Part shown: piece after piece, positions 1-10,389 of the stretch
How positions within the stretch are numbered: position 1 is the first letter of the stretch
How the letters are laid out: every line of letters begins with the position of its first letter
From: Fallopia convolvulus
Taxonomy: Eukaryota; Streptophyta; Magnoliopsida; Caryophyllales; Polygonaceae
Length of the DNA: 64,000 nucleotides
Reading direction: 5' to 3'
NCBI GenBank assembly: GCA_964016875.1
Contig: OZ024728.1
Coordinates: 12,010,272-12,074,271, forward strand
Made by a program: the position numbers and the translations under genes
The notes under the pieces: generated by a model
What the model saw: the letters and a program-made list of their open reading frames with translations, nothing else
Told to the model about the DNA's origin: nothing
Database searches by the model: none

Positions 1-55
1 ATTTGCGCAGAGGGTACAACACGCAGCGGGATATGCCCGGAGCTAGCTACTGTAG

Positions 56-214
56 ATGCCTCATGATCATCCGGCTGCGCAGCATCTCAGGCACATGCTC
101 AGTATCCTAGATTCTAACGCACCGCCTCCCCCACCGATGCCCACCCGGCACTTCCCGGATTCAGTGCACGAGCGCGGCAGTGGCAGCGGTACCTCGCATG
201 AGCGGCGACCTTAG
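56..214 (+). pseudogene. Reading-frame tail of unidentified protein
   Basis: The frame is open from an ATG at 56 to a TAG ending at 214, about 52 codons. It is rich in His, Arg and Pro, with a five-proline run in the middle and a Gly-Ser stretch near the end. Base composition is far more GC-rich than the sequence after 215, as expected for a coding end. The same frame holds TAG codons at 44 and 53, so either an exon starts close to 56 or the upstream part is broken. The composition resembles tails of plant-mobile-domain or transposase proteins, but I cannot identify it. Confidence 0.3.
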
Positions 215-433
215 ATGTTTTCATATTTGACATACATTAGTACTTTATGTATCTATTTTTGATGGTTTTGGATTGTTGATTTCATTTCACATTACTACTC
301 TTGATTTCGGATGTTTTGGATGATTTCGTTTGACATTTGACATTACTACTTTATATATCTATGTGTGTATGTATATGATTGCAATTGAGATATTCAGATT
401 TAAGATTTGACAAACATAACTTCATAAAAAGTG

Positions 434-509
434 ACTTATAACACTTGGATCCACATTTCGACGACGCTTACAACCAACTTACCGAAAAAACCCTAAACAA
501 CAATAATGA
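434..509 (+). repeat. 76-bp direct repeat, copy 1
   Basis: This segment starts ACTTATAACACTTGGATCC and recurs at 1023-1098 with only a few mismatches. A shorter piece returns around 1164-1204. The copies flank the telomere-like block and look like fragments of one local mobile or tandem element. Confidence 0.8.
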
Positions 510-512
510 AAT

Positions 513-528
513 GGGCCTTCGAAGGCCC
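513..528. repeat. 16-bp perfect palindrome
   Basis: GGGCCTTCGAAGGCCC is self-complementary and is followed by GTTGCGCGCCTT. The same words build the arms of the large inverted repeat at 1754-1853, so this looks like an internally deleted relative of it. Confidence 0.75.
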
Positions 529-564
529 GTTGCGCGCCTTAAGAGAACTTGCCTCGCTAAGTGA

Positions 565-616
565 TTTAGGGTTTAGGGTTTAGGGTTTAGGGGTTAGGGG
601 TTAGGGTTTAGGGTTT
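565..616 (+). repeat. Interstitial telomere-like repeat
   Basis: About seven TTTAGGG units, two of them degenerate (GGGGTTA), match the plant telomere repeat. The flanking DNA is not subtelomeric in any other visible way. The stretch 617-1022 shows no gene or repeat I can name. Confidence 0.85.
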
Positions 617-1022
617 AAGTCTCAATTAGAGTTCAGTGTAGGAAAAAGTCATTTGAATACATAGTTTATCTGCTTGTGAGTGGATAATGTTTGGCAAATT
701 CTCCAAATTCCTTGTGTGTAGTAGTAGCGTCAATTTACCTCTAGACATCTTGAGCAAAATGGAAAACTCTCCAAATTTCTTCAGGATCATCCTCAAATTC
801 ATCTTGGAGAATGGAACCCTGGAAAGTTTTCTCCCTTGATTTTCTTCTTCTTGTTCTTTCTAGCTATGTGGTTAAGATTTTTGAAATTTGTGGTCTATAT
901 ATTGACAGGAACTGCCAAGAAACTTTGTCAAGGATTACGGTAAATGTTTGTCCAAGTATGCTTTTCTCAAAGTGCCAACTGTTGGTTTGGACCGAATGGA
1001 GTTGAAGATGAGCGATGGAATT

Positions 1023-1175
1023 ACTTATAACACTTGGATCCACATTTCGACGACGCTTACAACCAACTTACAGAAAAAACCCTAAACAACAATTATGACT
1101 TATACCACTAAACAACTTACTGAAAAAACCATAAACAACTTACTGAAAAAACCATAAACAACTTATTGAAAAAAC
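1023..1175 (+). repeat. 76-bp direct repeat copy 2 plus short tandem repeat
   Basis: Copy 2 of the 434-509 repeat covers 1023-1098. It is followed at about 1110-1175 by three imperfect copies of a roughly 23-bp unit containing AACAACTTACTGAAAAAACC. The region 1176-1753 has only shadow ORFs on the minus strand and no recognisable gene. Confidence 0.7.
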
Positions 1176-1753
1176 ACTTGGATCCATAAAAAGTGACTTA
1201 TAACAGTAAACCACATCATTAATTCTCCGGCGAAATATCATCAATCGCCCGAATCTCGGCACCTTCAGTCAGGCGAAGCTACATCGTCGTTTCTTTGGCA
1301 TAGATGCGATGTGTTATATCGTTGTCGTTCAAGAGGAAAACGACAATATCCTGGTGGTGCTCCATAGCCAGCTTCGCTCCAATTCATGATGATGTTTTTT
1401 ATTGATGCGCCTTGTATCACATACCATTCCGTCTTTGTCTCCCTCACCCCACGGACGTGGACGATGGAGAAGTTTATGATGTGTGGAGCAAAGGGGTAGG
1501 TTCGCGATGAACACGTTTTCCTTTTAGCCATTGGTGTGCCGATAATGAAATTCTGGTTTCGGTTTAGAGTTTAGGGTTGATAGAGAGTGGAGCAACAATG
1601 GAGAAGGTTTAGGTCTCATTTTATACTTGGAATTTGCTCGAAGGGAGAGATGTGCATGCATAAGTCTTGTCACTAGAAAAGCTGCTGATATACTGTTTTC
1701 AGAAGCATGCGAGGAACTGGTAAAAATGGAATTACCCAGTTGGGTGAAAGGGG

Positions 1754-1853
1754 TAACAGAAGGCGCGCAATGGGCCTTCGTGGCTCCGCGAAATGGGCCT
1801 TCAAGAAGGCCCATTTCGCGGAGCCACGAAGGCCCATTGCGCGCCTTCTGTTA
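1754..1853. repeat. Perfect 49-bp inverted repeat, 2-nt loop
   Basis: The left arm (1754-1802) and right arm (1805-1853) are exact reverse complements separated by AA. The arms are GC-rich and contain GGCGCGCAATGGGCC and GGCTCCGCGAAATGGGCC. The structure could extrude as a cruciform or be transcribed as a long perfect hairpin. The palindrome at 513-528 is a shortened relative, so the source is probably a mobile-element family. Confidence 0.95.
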
Positions 1854-1981
1854 AATCTGGTGCCAAACACGGATATTATACTATTAAAACCTAAAATAAA
1901 ATGAAAATACGTACACAGTAAAACCAAATTATTGCTCTCCCTCTCCCCATCAACAAGATTCGCAAACCTAGTCTGACATGC

Positions 1982-2155
1982 ATGAGTTTGAAATTCATCC
2001 CACTTCCAGGAAAATCAATCTTCTCCACTCCCCAGGGCTCCGTCTCTCCGATTCGTTCTCTTATCTTTGGTGCTTTAGGTTTGGATGATTCTGATGTCCA
2101 TGTAGAAGTGATTGATGATATTCCTTGTAAGGTAAAAGCACTTTTTACTGTGTAA
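1982..2155 (+). CDS. Short ORF, unidentified (possible exon)
   Basis: A 57-codon frame runs from ATG 1982 to TAA 2155. It has a balanced, protein-like composition with an acidic segment in its last third. The codon pair TGT AAG is followed directly by GTAAAAGC, so the exon may really end near 2131 at a GT donor. No family is recognised. It could be a captured gene fragment or chance. Confidence 0.25.
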   Translation: MSLKFIPLPGKSIFSTPQGSVSPIRSLIFGALGLDDSDVHVEVIDDIPCKVKALFTV

Positions 2156-2422
2156 ATTATGGTTATGGGATGTTTTCTAAGGTAAAGAAGATGGATTGGA
2201 ATGAATAAAAATTCATCCCCTCTAGGGGGTTTTTATTAAAATTAAGATAAATTCAGCTTAGTAGTCATCAAACAGGGGAAAGCTCGACCCCCTTACTTCG
2301 AAACATCTTAAAAAAGTTCATAAATCCCCTAAACGGGGCACACAATACATGAAATATGAAAACATGTTCTTCTTAATAAAGTACATATATCCCATAACAA
2401 TCCCTCTTGCCACAAGATTGTC

Positions 2423-5400
2423 CTAAGCAAATGTCTCCGGTTCCTGACCGATGTCCCTTCGGCAAGCCTTCCAATGGTCAATCCTCGGGGTAAGAGCCTC
2501 GAGCCAGTAGTCGGCGTTGGGGTCATGAAATCGACGCCATGCATGAGGAGGTGGGGGGATAGGCGCGTTCCCCGTCAGCCATACCTGAAAAGAAATGCTA
2601 TGTCACATATACACAAGCAAGATCTACAAAAACAAACAACTTCAAACAAAAGTAATTACAAATTTCTCACTGGTATGAAGTGGTCCCGTTGACCAACGTG
2701 GGTGATAGCAACGACTGGCGGCGGTATCCCATGTCCTTGATTGTTACCAAAAATCCGCAACGGTAAACACGTGTGTGAGCCTCGATCCCTCGATAAGAAC
2801 ACAAGTGGCACTTGTTAAAAAGTAGAAAACACAAGGCCATGTAGCGGCATATCTAGCCAGTATCTGTTCGAGCAAGGAGACTCCACATGACCGATCTGCT
2901 CCAAGAACTCAGCAAATGATGTAAGGCCCCTAGTGAACAAGACTTCATACATATCTCTGTTCCGCATCAATTCTGCCTGAAGCTCCCATCGAATATTGTA
3001 ATATTCATCCTCTTGCCTCCCTAATACGCAAGCAAGTGACTGAAAACCACAATGATCGTCTCCCATCACGTCTCTAGCATCATCAATGAACGGAAATACA
3101 AAACTATCCACATTACCGATGCCAAAGTTAACCCCGCGCCATTTGACGCTCGTCGGGGGGCCACGGTGGCTTCCAACGGCGGGGGTAGCGGTGCTAGGAG
3201 GCGCGGTCGCAACCGGAGGCGTATCAACTCCAATTCCGGTCCGTTTCTTATTCCTAGATCCTTTAGGTCGTCCGCGTGGTCGGGATGGCGCCGATGTATT
3301 TGCTTTGCTCCGATTGTCGTTGTCTTTCCGTCTTTGTTGCTCCCTCTCGTACTCTTCCATTACGTGCTCAAGGTGTGTTTTTTCCCGGGTGGTTGAATCC
3401 TTGTTGGCTCCATCTGGCATCTCGTAAGGTATCGGCTCAATAAGGTTTGTGTCTTCAGGATGCTCTGAATCTTTGAACGCTGATGTGATCTGCAAATACT
3501 GGTCTTTACGCATCTTACCGCTATTTCGTAGAGCCACCATTTCGTCCCATGTTGGGTCTTGGATGGTCAAGGGTACGCAGGCAAGGGCAAGATCGTTGTC
3601 ATCGCTAAGGTCCTCCCATTCGATTTGTTTCCAAAAAGGATGTATCTCCTCCAGATCGATGGGTACTTTAGTTATGATAGCGTGTGCAACTCGATGCTTG
3701 CATGGAAGACCGTGAAATTCCCTCCAAAAGTAGTCGTGGCACTCCATCTCGAGTGTACCCTGCGTCAACTCAAGTGCTATATCATAATACATGTCTAACA
3801 ACTTACCTAGGTATTACCTTGAAACGCGTCCGCGTATAGGACGAAACAACGCTCTGAACTTTTCCGCCATTAGTATGTATTACTATTTTGTTGGTTTCTG
3901 TATTCTGGTTCTCTCAATGGTTGTCCTCAAAGTGTTGGTTTGAGATTGCATCTGGATGTGAATCCTTAGTATCACGGTGTTGAAGCCTCCTCGAGATGAA
4001 TCCAATATCTTTTTCAGCACAGCGTGCATCCCTTCGACCCTAAAAAACACTTGTCAAAGTTTAAATATTGAACGAATACACTTTCTAATATTCAAACTGA
4101 ATTCAAATGCTAAAAATGAAATTACCTATTGGTGGTTCTCGTCTGAAAGTGGAGTGTATGATCGGTCCAAGCACGAACTATGTTCTTCTTTAATGGATTA
4201 AGTCACACCTTCTCCACATATGCAATAAGCGTCGGTCACCATCTTCTCTTCAATTCTACATACCTTTCTTCAAATGTCGCCTCTGTGGTGGACGAAAAGA
4301 GCACCCAACAAGCATTTGCAAACCCGCGTGACAACTAATGTGGTTTTTCAGCGTTCGCAAACACCTTTAGGCCGTACGCCAGGATTTTGTGTCTGATGTG
4401 CACCCAACACAACAAATGTTGGACTCCGTCCCCGAAAAATTGACTTATCGCCTTGATTAGAGCCTGATCGCGATCTGTCATGATTGCATTGACCTGGACT
4501 CTAAGCTCGTCGTACACGCCTTTCAATTGAGTTAACACCCACCTATAACTACCGACATCTTCGTTTGAAATAAATGCAAACCCGATGCTGAATGTATTTT
4601 CGGTGCAAGTGAAGCCAACCATCTCCAATAAAGGCATGGCGTACCTAGCACAACAAGTTGTTTTAAACATTTATACTGGAAACATACTCATCAAGTCGAT
4701 TACAGATTAAAATTACATACCTATTTGTCTTGTATGTGGAGTCCATAATGACGACATAGGGAAACATCTTCAGCATGCGCAGACTCGTGGGGTGCACAAA
4801 AAACAAGGCATTCATAACATCAGAACCCCTTACTCGTCTTGGATGGACAATGTATCCTCGGTCTTTCAAGAACTTTAAAGACCATTGTGTCACCGTCAAT
4901 TCTCCGCAATCCTCAAGCAGTAACTTCTCCCTCATATTGTAGATTTGTCTAATTGAGGTCACATTTCCCGGGTACCTTGACCTCAACTCTTGAAGTACCA
5001 TCTTCGGGGTGGCTAGATATAGGAACTTCTCTTTCACAAATTCCTTCTGCTCAGCTGTCAATCGGCCCGCATATGGATGAGTTAACAAACTAGTGGGGAG
5101 GCGATGATTGTGTTGTCCGCACTTTACCGTTAAGACCCATCCATTTTTTTCCTTGAGGCGGACCCCATTCAATTCAAACGGACATCCACACTTCCTGGTC
5201 GGAGTATCGGTAAGTGGCTTATAAATGCTCCTATTTTCCGGTCCGGGCAACACCCTCTTGCCACATCTATATCTACCGGCTAGGTCACAAGTGAGTATGA
5301 CCCTGTTTGGATTTGAGGTTTTTATGACTAGTACAAAATTCTTCGAAATTGCAGTTTGTCTAGCCCAATCAAGCATTTCTCTTCGATCACTCCACAACCC

Positions 5401-5747
5401 ATCGTAGTGGAAAGCAATAGAAAAATCTATTCCGACAACCTATGATTTCAAAATGTAAAAACAAAATATTATAAATTACACTATCCTAACTTTCAATATA
5501 CTACGTTCGTAAATGGCAAAAAAGCCTAGATAGAATATTTAGATTTGAGGTTTTTATCCTAAAAACATAATATTATGGTTTCTTTGAAAAATACCTGTTC
5601 TGGCTCGCTTGATGCATCAGAATCGGTTCCGTAGTCTTCTCCCGGTACACCTTCCTCATCCTCAGCTATGAAACTATCGATTGACGATGAATCTTCCTCC
5701 TCGGGATGATAATCGCTCGATGACGTATCTTCTTCTCCTGACGACAT
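2423..5747 (-). pseudogene. FAR1/Mutator-type transposase with OTU-like domain, broken
   Basis: A five-exon gene model fits with GT-AG junctions in phase: 5747-5595, 5439-4721, 4644-4126, 4039-2671 and 2584-2423. The start is the ATG before an acidic Ser/Glu-rich N-terminus. Exon 2 carries a FAR1-like zinc-binding region (TPTRKCGCPFEL, then CGQHNH) and ends in the first catalytic part of the MULE transposase domain (VIMDSTYKT). Exon 3 has IMTDRDQALIKAI and CWVHIRHK. Exon 4 has a SWIM-like GLPCKH, a basic linker (RPRGRPKGSRNKK) and an OTU-type core GDDHCGFQSLA with the candidate catalytic Cys. The His of the OTU domain is likely in GQRDHF. At least seven in-frame stops occur, the first at 4335-4337, others later in exons 3 and 4. 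The family acts in the nucleus on its own terminal repeats. The product cannot be made as read, so this is a dead element or a non-functional copy. Confidence 0.85.
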
Positions 5748-5839
5748 TTTTAAGCAATGATGTTCGAATGAAGGTATGCCCCAAATATGAGAATCGAAAT
5801 GGGTATTTATAGGGGACAATTCGACCGTTTTTTTTAACT

Positions 5840-6075
5840 GTTGAAATCCGCACAACGAGGCCTCGCGCCAGTCCAACGACACATTTTTCAAATGTGTCGT
5901 TGGATTGCGCGCAACAGCGTTGCGCGCAACACCGTTTCGCGCGCAACGACATTTCGCGTGCAACGACGTTGCGCGGCTCTTGGCCCCACGCTCCCGAAAC
6001 CCTCTTTTTTATATTTTTTATTCCGGAATTACCCCTTCCGCGCAACGGTAATTCGCGCGCAACGGCGATGCGCGG
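5840..6075. repeat. CpG-rich short repeats and hairpin upstream of the transposase
   Basis: About 95 bp upstream of the transposase start the sequence turns CpG-rich. A 15-bp perfect inverted repeat (arms 5872-5886 and 5890-5904, loop TTC) is followed by at least four imperfect copies of TTGCGCGCAACNNCG, and GCGCAACGG returns at 6040-6070. The segment probably belongs to the 5' untranslated or terminal region of the MULE. No matching terminal repeat was found on the other side. Confidence 0.7.
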
Positions 6076-6271
6076 ATATCTGTGTGTAATTACAAATTTT
6101 TCCGTGTGTATAAATCAACAACCTAAAAAAATACTGAGTGGGATCTAGTTTTTGTTGAGATACGGTTATTGTTTTTCCAGCGACTTATTTTTATTTTTTT
6201 TTTAATTGCGCCTTTGAAATAGCGATTAATAAGGGCTAACAAAATTGATGAATTGTATGTAATCTACCTAA

Positions 6272-7694
6272 TCTAAATACTATTACTAAACTCGAATCCT
6301 TCTATCATATTTGTCAATCTCTTAACTATGCCACATAAGCTTCTTAATTTTTCAATTTACTCCTTTACCCTTCATAATTTTTAGTATTTACAATCCTTAT
6401 AAATATATAATATAATAATATTGCTAATGTTATTAATAATTGCACATAATATATTAGTAGGTGATCTTTAATTCCTTACAAACTAAATTAGTACATGATA
6501 TCTCTACTATATATCTTTATGAACAAAATTTTAATATTATATAATCATATACTATTTATCTTTATGAACAAAATTTTAATATTATATAGTCATATTAGAA
6601 TGTAATCTCTACTATTCAATCGTTATGGACATAAATTCATAAATTTTAATATTATATAATTTTTTAAGTTCTTACAACAACTAAATAATAATTATACATA
6701 ATACATTAGCACATGATCTTTGATTCTTTAACAATATGTAATGTGTACACACTATATCAGTACGCGAGAAACTTTAATATTATATAATTATATTAGTACG
6801 TGAGATATATATGTACCGTAATTTTTTCTATCGTAAATATGAAATTATGAATAGGTGAGATCTCTATGATTTTATTTTTATGGACATAAATTTTAATAGG
6901 GTTTTGCTATTCGTCGTCCTTTATGTGTGAGGTGTCACTTTTATAATATTAAAGTATATGTATAAATCTATATATGTATAATATCAATTTATAATGAGAT
7001 TAGTGGTGGTACACCTCATATTTTTTTAATCTTTAACAACTATAAAAGTTCTCCCTCTCAAGTCAAATAAATGCACAATGTATTAAATTTTTTCAAAATT
7101 AAAATGCTATATGTATTTTAAATGTATTTAAAAGACATTATAGACATATTTAAAAAATTGACTATTTATAACTTGAGATTCTTCTTTTAGAATAATAAAT
7201 ATAAATACTATGTATGATTTAAAAACATTTGAAGACTTAATATCATTTTTCTTAAAAAAGACACAATATCATTATTGGGTATTCACAATTTCATATATAC
7301 GAGAATTGCATTAATTTGAATTTGAAAAAAAATATAAACATAAACGTGCAAAATTGATTGATCAAATAAAATTAAAATAATACTTGAACTACTAATCAAG
7401 TTTAGATGAAAAAAATTATCATATCTTAAATTTCAATGTAGTGTAAATTGATTAAATCTTCTAAAAAATTGATTAAATAATCAAATACTTTATCCACATA
7501 ATTTGCAACAATTTATTTTGTTTTACACTTTTAGTTATATGATTAATTATGATATTTCATAATGAAATTTATTAAAATCTAATTTAGTACACTTAATTAT
7601 ATATTATAATTTTCAAAAACCTAGACATTTAAAATAATAACAAACATAAAATATAACATTTGTCCCGTCCAACAGACGGGATTAACATTCTAGT
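6272..7694 (+). mobile_element. Non-autonomous Helitron-like element A
   Basis: The 3' end is textbook: CCCGTC (7664-7669), loop CAACA, GACGGG (7675-7680), then CTAGT at 7690-7694 followed by T. The 5' end is placed at TC 6272 after an A, where TCTAAATACTATTAC is followed about 50 bp later by TGCCACATAAG, the layout also seen at the start of element C. The interior is very AT-rich, has no gene, and includes a local tandem repeat around 6500-6690 built on TTTTAATATTATATA. Helitrons move by rolling-circle replication and insert between A and T without target duplication. The 3' end is firm, the 5' end provisional. Confidence 0.6.
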
Positions 7695-8090
7695 TTTTTT
7701 TAAAAATGAGGTATACCACCACTTATTTAATTTTTAATAATTACTGATTTAATATATGGTTCCTACATAAAAACAAATTCTCAAGTCATAGTCGTGTATA
7801 GCACGACGAGTCTTGCTAGTACATTATAAAACAGAAATTATGTCTGTTGAAAAAATTATGCCAGGTGACATTTTTTAATAAAATAATATTATATTTTTAA
7901 TAATAAATATTATAATTACTTGGATCATTCTTTCTATATATCCAATTTTTTATAAGATAATAACTTGATCTATATGTTGATATATATTTTTATGCATATT
8001 TTTTTTGATCTTGTAACAAGATTTGAGATTCAAGTATATAATTTTTTGAAAGAATTGGGTAAAAGGGCAAAAATTTACTACCTAATTAGG

Positions 8091-8640
8091 CGCTTGTAAT
8101 CTGAATCCATTTTTTTAGGTTTTTTTTCGCCATCTCTCTCCTCCAGTTTTCCAATGGTTTCTTCCGCTCCGCTGTAGATCTCCATCTTCTTCCTCTGACC
8201 TTCTCCTCCTCCTCGTCCTACCGACGCCACATAGATCTGCCACCTCATCCTACCATTGCCGGATGGCCCGGATCTAAGGTTCAATTGACGGCATAATTCT
8301 CAACGAGGACGCAGGTTCTCACCTGCAAGTCATCACTCGCGACAACAATGGTAGGGTTCAATCGGTGACGGCAGGAACAAATCGTCGATGTCGGCAAAGA
8401 GAGCACCGGATTCGGGATCTTCGATGCCGAGAAGATTCTGAGGGAGAGAGATCGGATTTTGGAGTTTCAGAAGGAGCAAAAACCCTAACACCAACCCCCT
8501 CAGTAGAGCTCCGCCCACCTCTCGCCTTTCATCCGCGTCCGCTGAATCTCTCCGGTCACCTCTTCAGGCTTCTCCCATCGTGAAAGACTGACGGGTAATT
8601 ATTCTCTCCTGCGTTTTTATGCTAATTTTTGTATGATCAG
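8091..8640 (+). other. GC-richer genic-looking cargo, unidentified
   Basis: This part of the nested element is clearly richer in C and G than the DNA around it, with CT-rich runs typical of a 5' untranslated exon. A possible donor GGGTAATTATTC occurs near 8593. Short ORFs exist on both strands but none is convincing. It could be the promoter and first exon of the captured gene or a second captured fragment. Confidence 0.4.
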
Positions 8641-8913
8641 TGGGTTTTAGATTCGATTAACTCAAAGATCAATCTTTATGGGAAATACTGCAATGGCGGC
8701 CGATCATCTGCGATTTTTAAAAATATAGTTGCACCAATAGCCTTGACTCATCTGTGCTTTTTTAATAGTCTTATTAATTAGACATATTCAGGTGACAAGT
8801 TTATCTTCAGCTAACCCTCATTGATATTGTCTTCGTCTTGTTATGAAGTTCAATGTTAGAAAGAATGTTTTTTTCTCGTAGCTGACATGAATGTGGTGTT
8901 GGATCTGTTGCAG

Positions 8914-10006
8914 ATCCTTTTTGTATTTGTGGATATGGAAAACGAAGATCACGGCAAACCAGTGGCAGAATATTTTGGAATCACATGAGTTTCTCCAAAA
9001 GTCCGTTTCATTGTTTATTCTATGATTTTTTCATTCTTTTGTGGATAACTGCTTTAACATACACTAACTAGGATCACTGGTTTACACTTTACATACAGAT
9101 AATTGCATACACTGGTAATGAGGATAGCAGAAAGTTCTTGTTTGAGGATGACTTGACCTCAGAGAAGATCAAGGTTGTAAACTTGTAATGTTTCATATCC
9201 ATTTTATTTGTATAGTTAAAAGCATAGTCATATCTTCTATAAAGTAGAATGATTCTGCTGAAGTTGTAACAAATGCCTTTGATTTTTCAGTCATTTGCAG
9301 CTGACTTTTATGAGGACAAACTCCAACCGTTCTACAAGTCTGAACCAATCCTAGAAAAAGTATGTTGGCAAACTTTATATCTAAGATTTTAATAAGTTGT
9401 ATTTGGCCTTAAAGATCTTCAGTATGATAGAATGTGATTCTACATAATCTTGCAGAATGATGATGATGTCAAGGTAGTTGTTGGGAAGAACTTGGATGAA
9501 ATAGTCCTAGATGAGTCTAAGGATGTACTTCTTGAGGTATTTACCTACATCCTTACAGAATTTGAAGTTTCAACTTTGCTTAACATTGGTTAATAGACGG
9601 TTCCAATTTTGGTAAAACCAGATATATGCCCCATGGTGTCAACACTGCCATTCTCTAGAACCAATCTACAATAAGCTAGCGAAATATTTGAGAGGTATTG
9701 ACTCTATTGTGATAGCAAAGATGGATGGAACAAGCAATGAGCACCCTAGGGCAAAGGTAATCATAGCTGCTGTTTTTCTGTGTGAAATTGATCTTAGACT
9801 CTTGATTTTGACTCATTCATTTGTTTGATCTTTTGCCGTGTAGAGTGATGGATTTCCAACAATCCTTTTCTACCCAGCTGGAAACAAGAGCTTTGAACCA
9901 GTAAGTTCATCTTTGGTGAAATCCTTGATAGTTGCTCATTATTACCAAGAGATGTTGTGTCACCTTGTTTATGATTTTTTGGCAGATTACCTTTGAAGCT
10001 CTGTAG
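8914..10006 (+). pseudogene. Captured protein disulfide isomerase fragment (PDIL1-type)
   Basis: Seven exon pieces, all phase 0, keep introns between them: 8914-9001, 9099-9173, 9291-9359, 9456-9536, 9622-9756, 9844-9900 and 9986-10006. They encode VDMENEDHGKPVAEYFGIT, IIAYTGNED, FYEDKLQPFYKSEP, VVVGKNLDEIVLDESKDVL, APWCQHCHSLEP and DGFPTILFYPAGNKSFEP. In order this is the second half of a PDI: the end of the b' domain and most of the a' thioredoxin domain. Intact PDIs oxidise and isomerise disulfides in the ER lumen. Here a TGA replaces the Gly codon at 8986-8988, the donor after 9001 is lost, the active-site CGHC reads CQHC, and the fragment stops at ITFEAL before the C-terminal helix and KDEL-type signal. 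It starts mid-gene, so it is a genomic capture rather than a retrocopy. Confidence 0.88.
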
Positions 10007-10299
10007 AGGTGGTCCTGTACTAGTGGCCAGTTTTGTACTAGAGTTTTATAAATATTTTTTTAGTGTCTACAATTGAAGAATCTCTATTATATCTATATAC
10101 AATTAAGTTCGTAAAAAGTATTTATATATTGGATAGTTTTCCAAGGTGATACCAAAAATTCTATGAAAAATCTTGTACAAAGCAAAAGTAATAGTTTATT
10201 TGCTCAACTCACTTTTTCCACTAATATTTTTTCATTTTTTTTGTTCTTTATTGTTGCACATTGCTGATTATTAGGTATTTTTTGTGCATTATGTTGGTT

Positions 10300-10370
10300 A
10301 GCTTATTAGTTTAAATGGTAGATCACGTGCTTAATGCATAATGATGTGGGTTCAAATCCCACATAGGCTT
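10300..10370 (+). tRNA. tRNA-like sequence, degenerate (tRNA-Ile relative or SINE head)
   Basis: A 7-bp acceptor stem (AGCTTAT with ATAGGCT, one G-T pair) and a perfect T arm (GTGGG TTCAAAT CCCAC) are present. The internal B box reads GGTTCAAATCC and an A-box-like TAGTTTAAATGG precedes it. The D stem is three of four and the anticodon stem only about three of five. The anticodon would read TAA. Overall it looks like a diverged tRNA-Ile. It is probably a pseudo-tRNA or SINE head carried by the nested element. Confidence 0.5.
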
Positions 10371-10389
10371 ACTAATGTTCTTTGATTGT

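Noticed and set aside
10300..10370. Functional tRNA gene
   Set aside because: The anticodon stem does not pair and the D stem is incomplete; kept as tRNA-like only.
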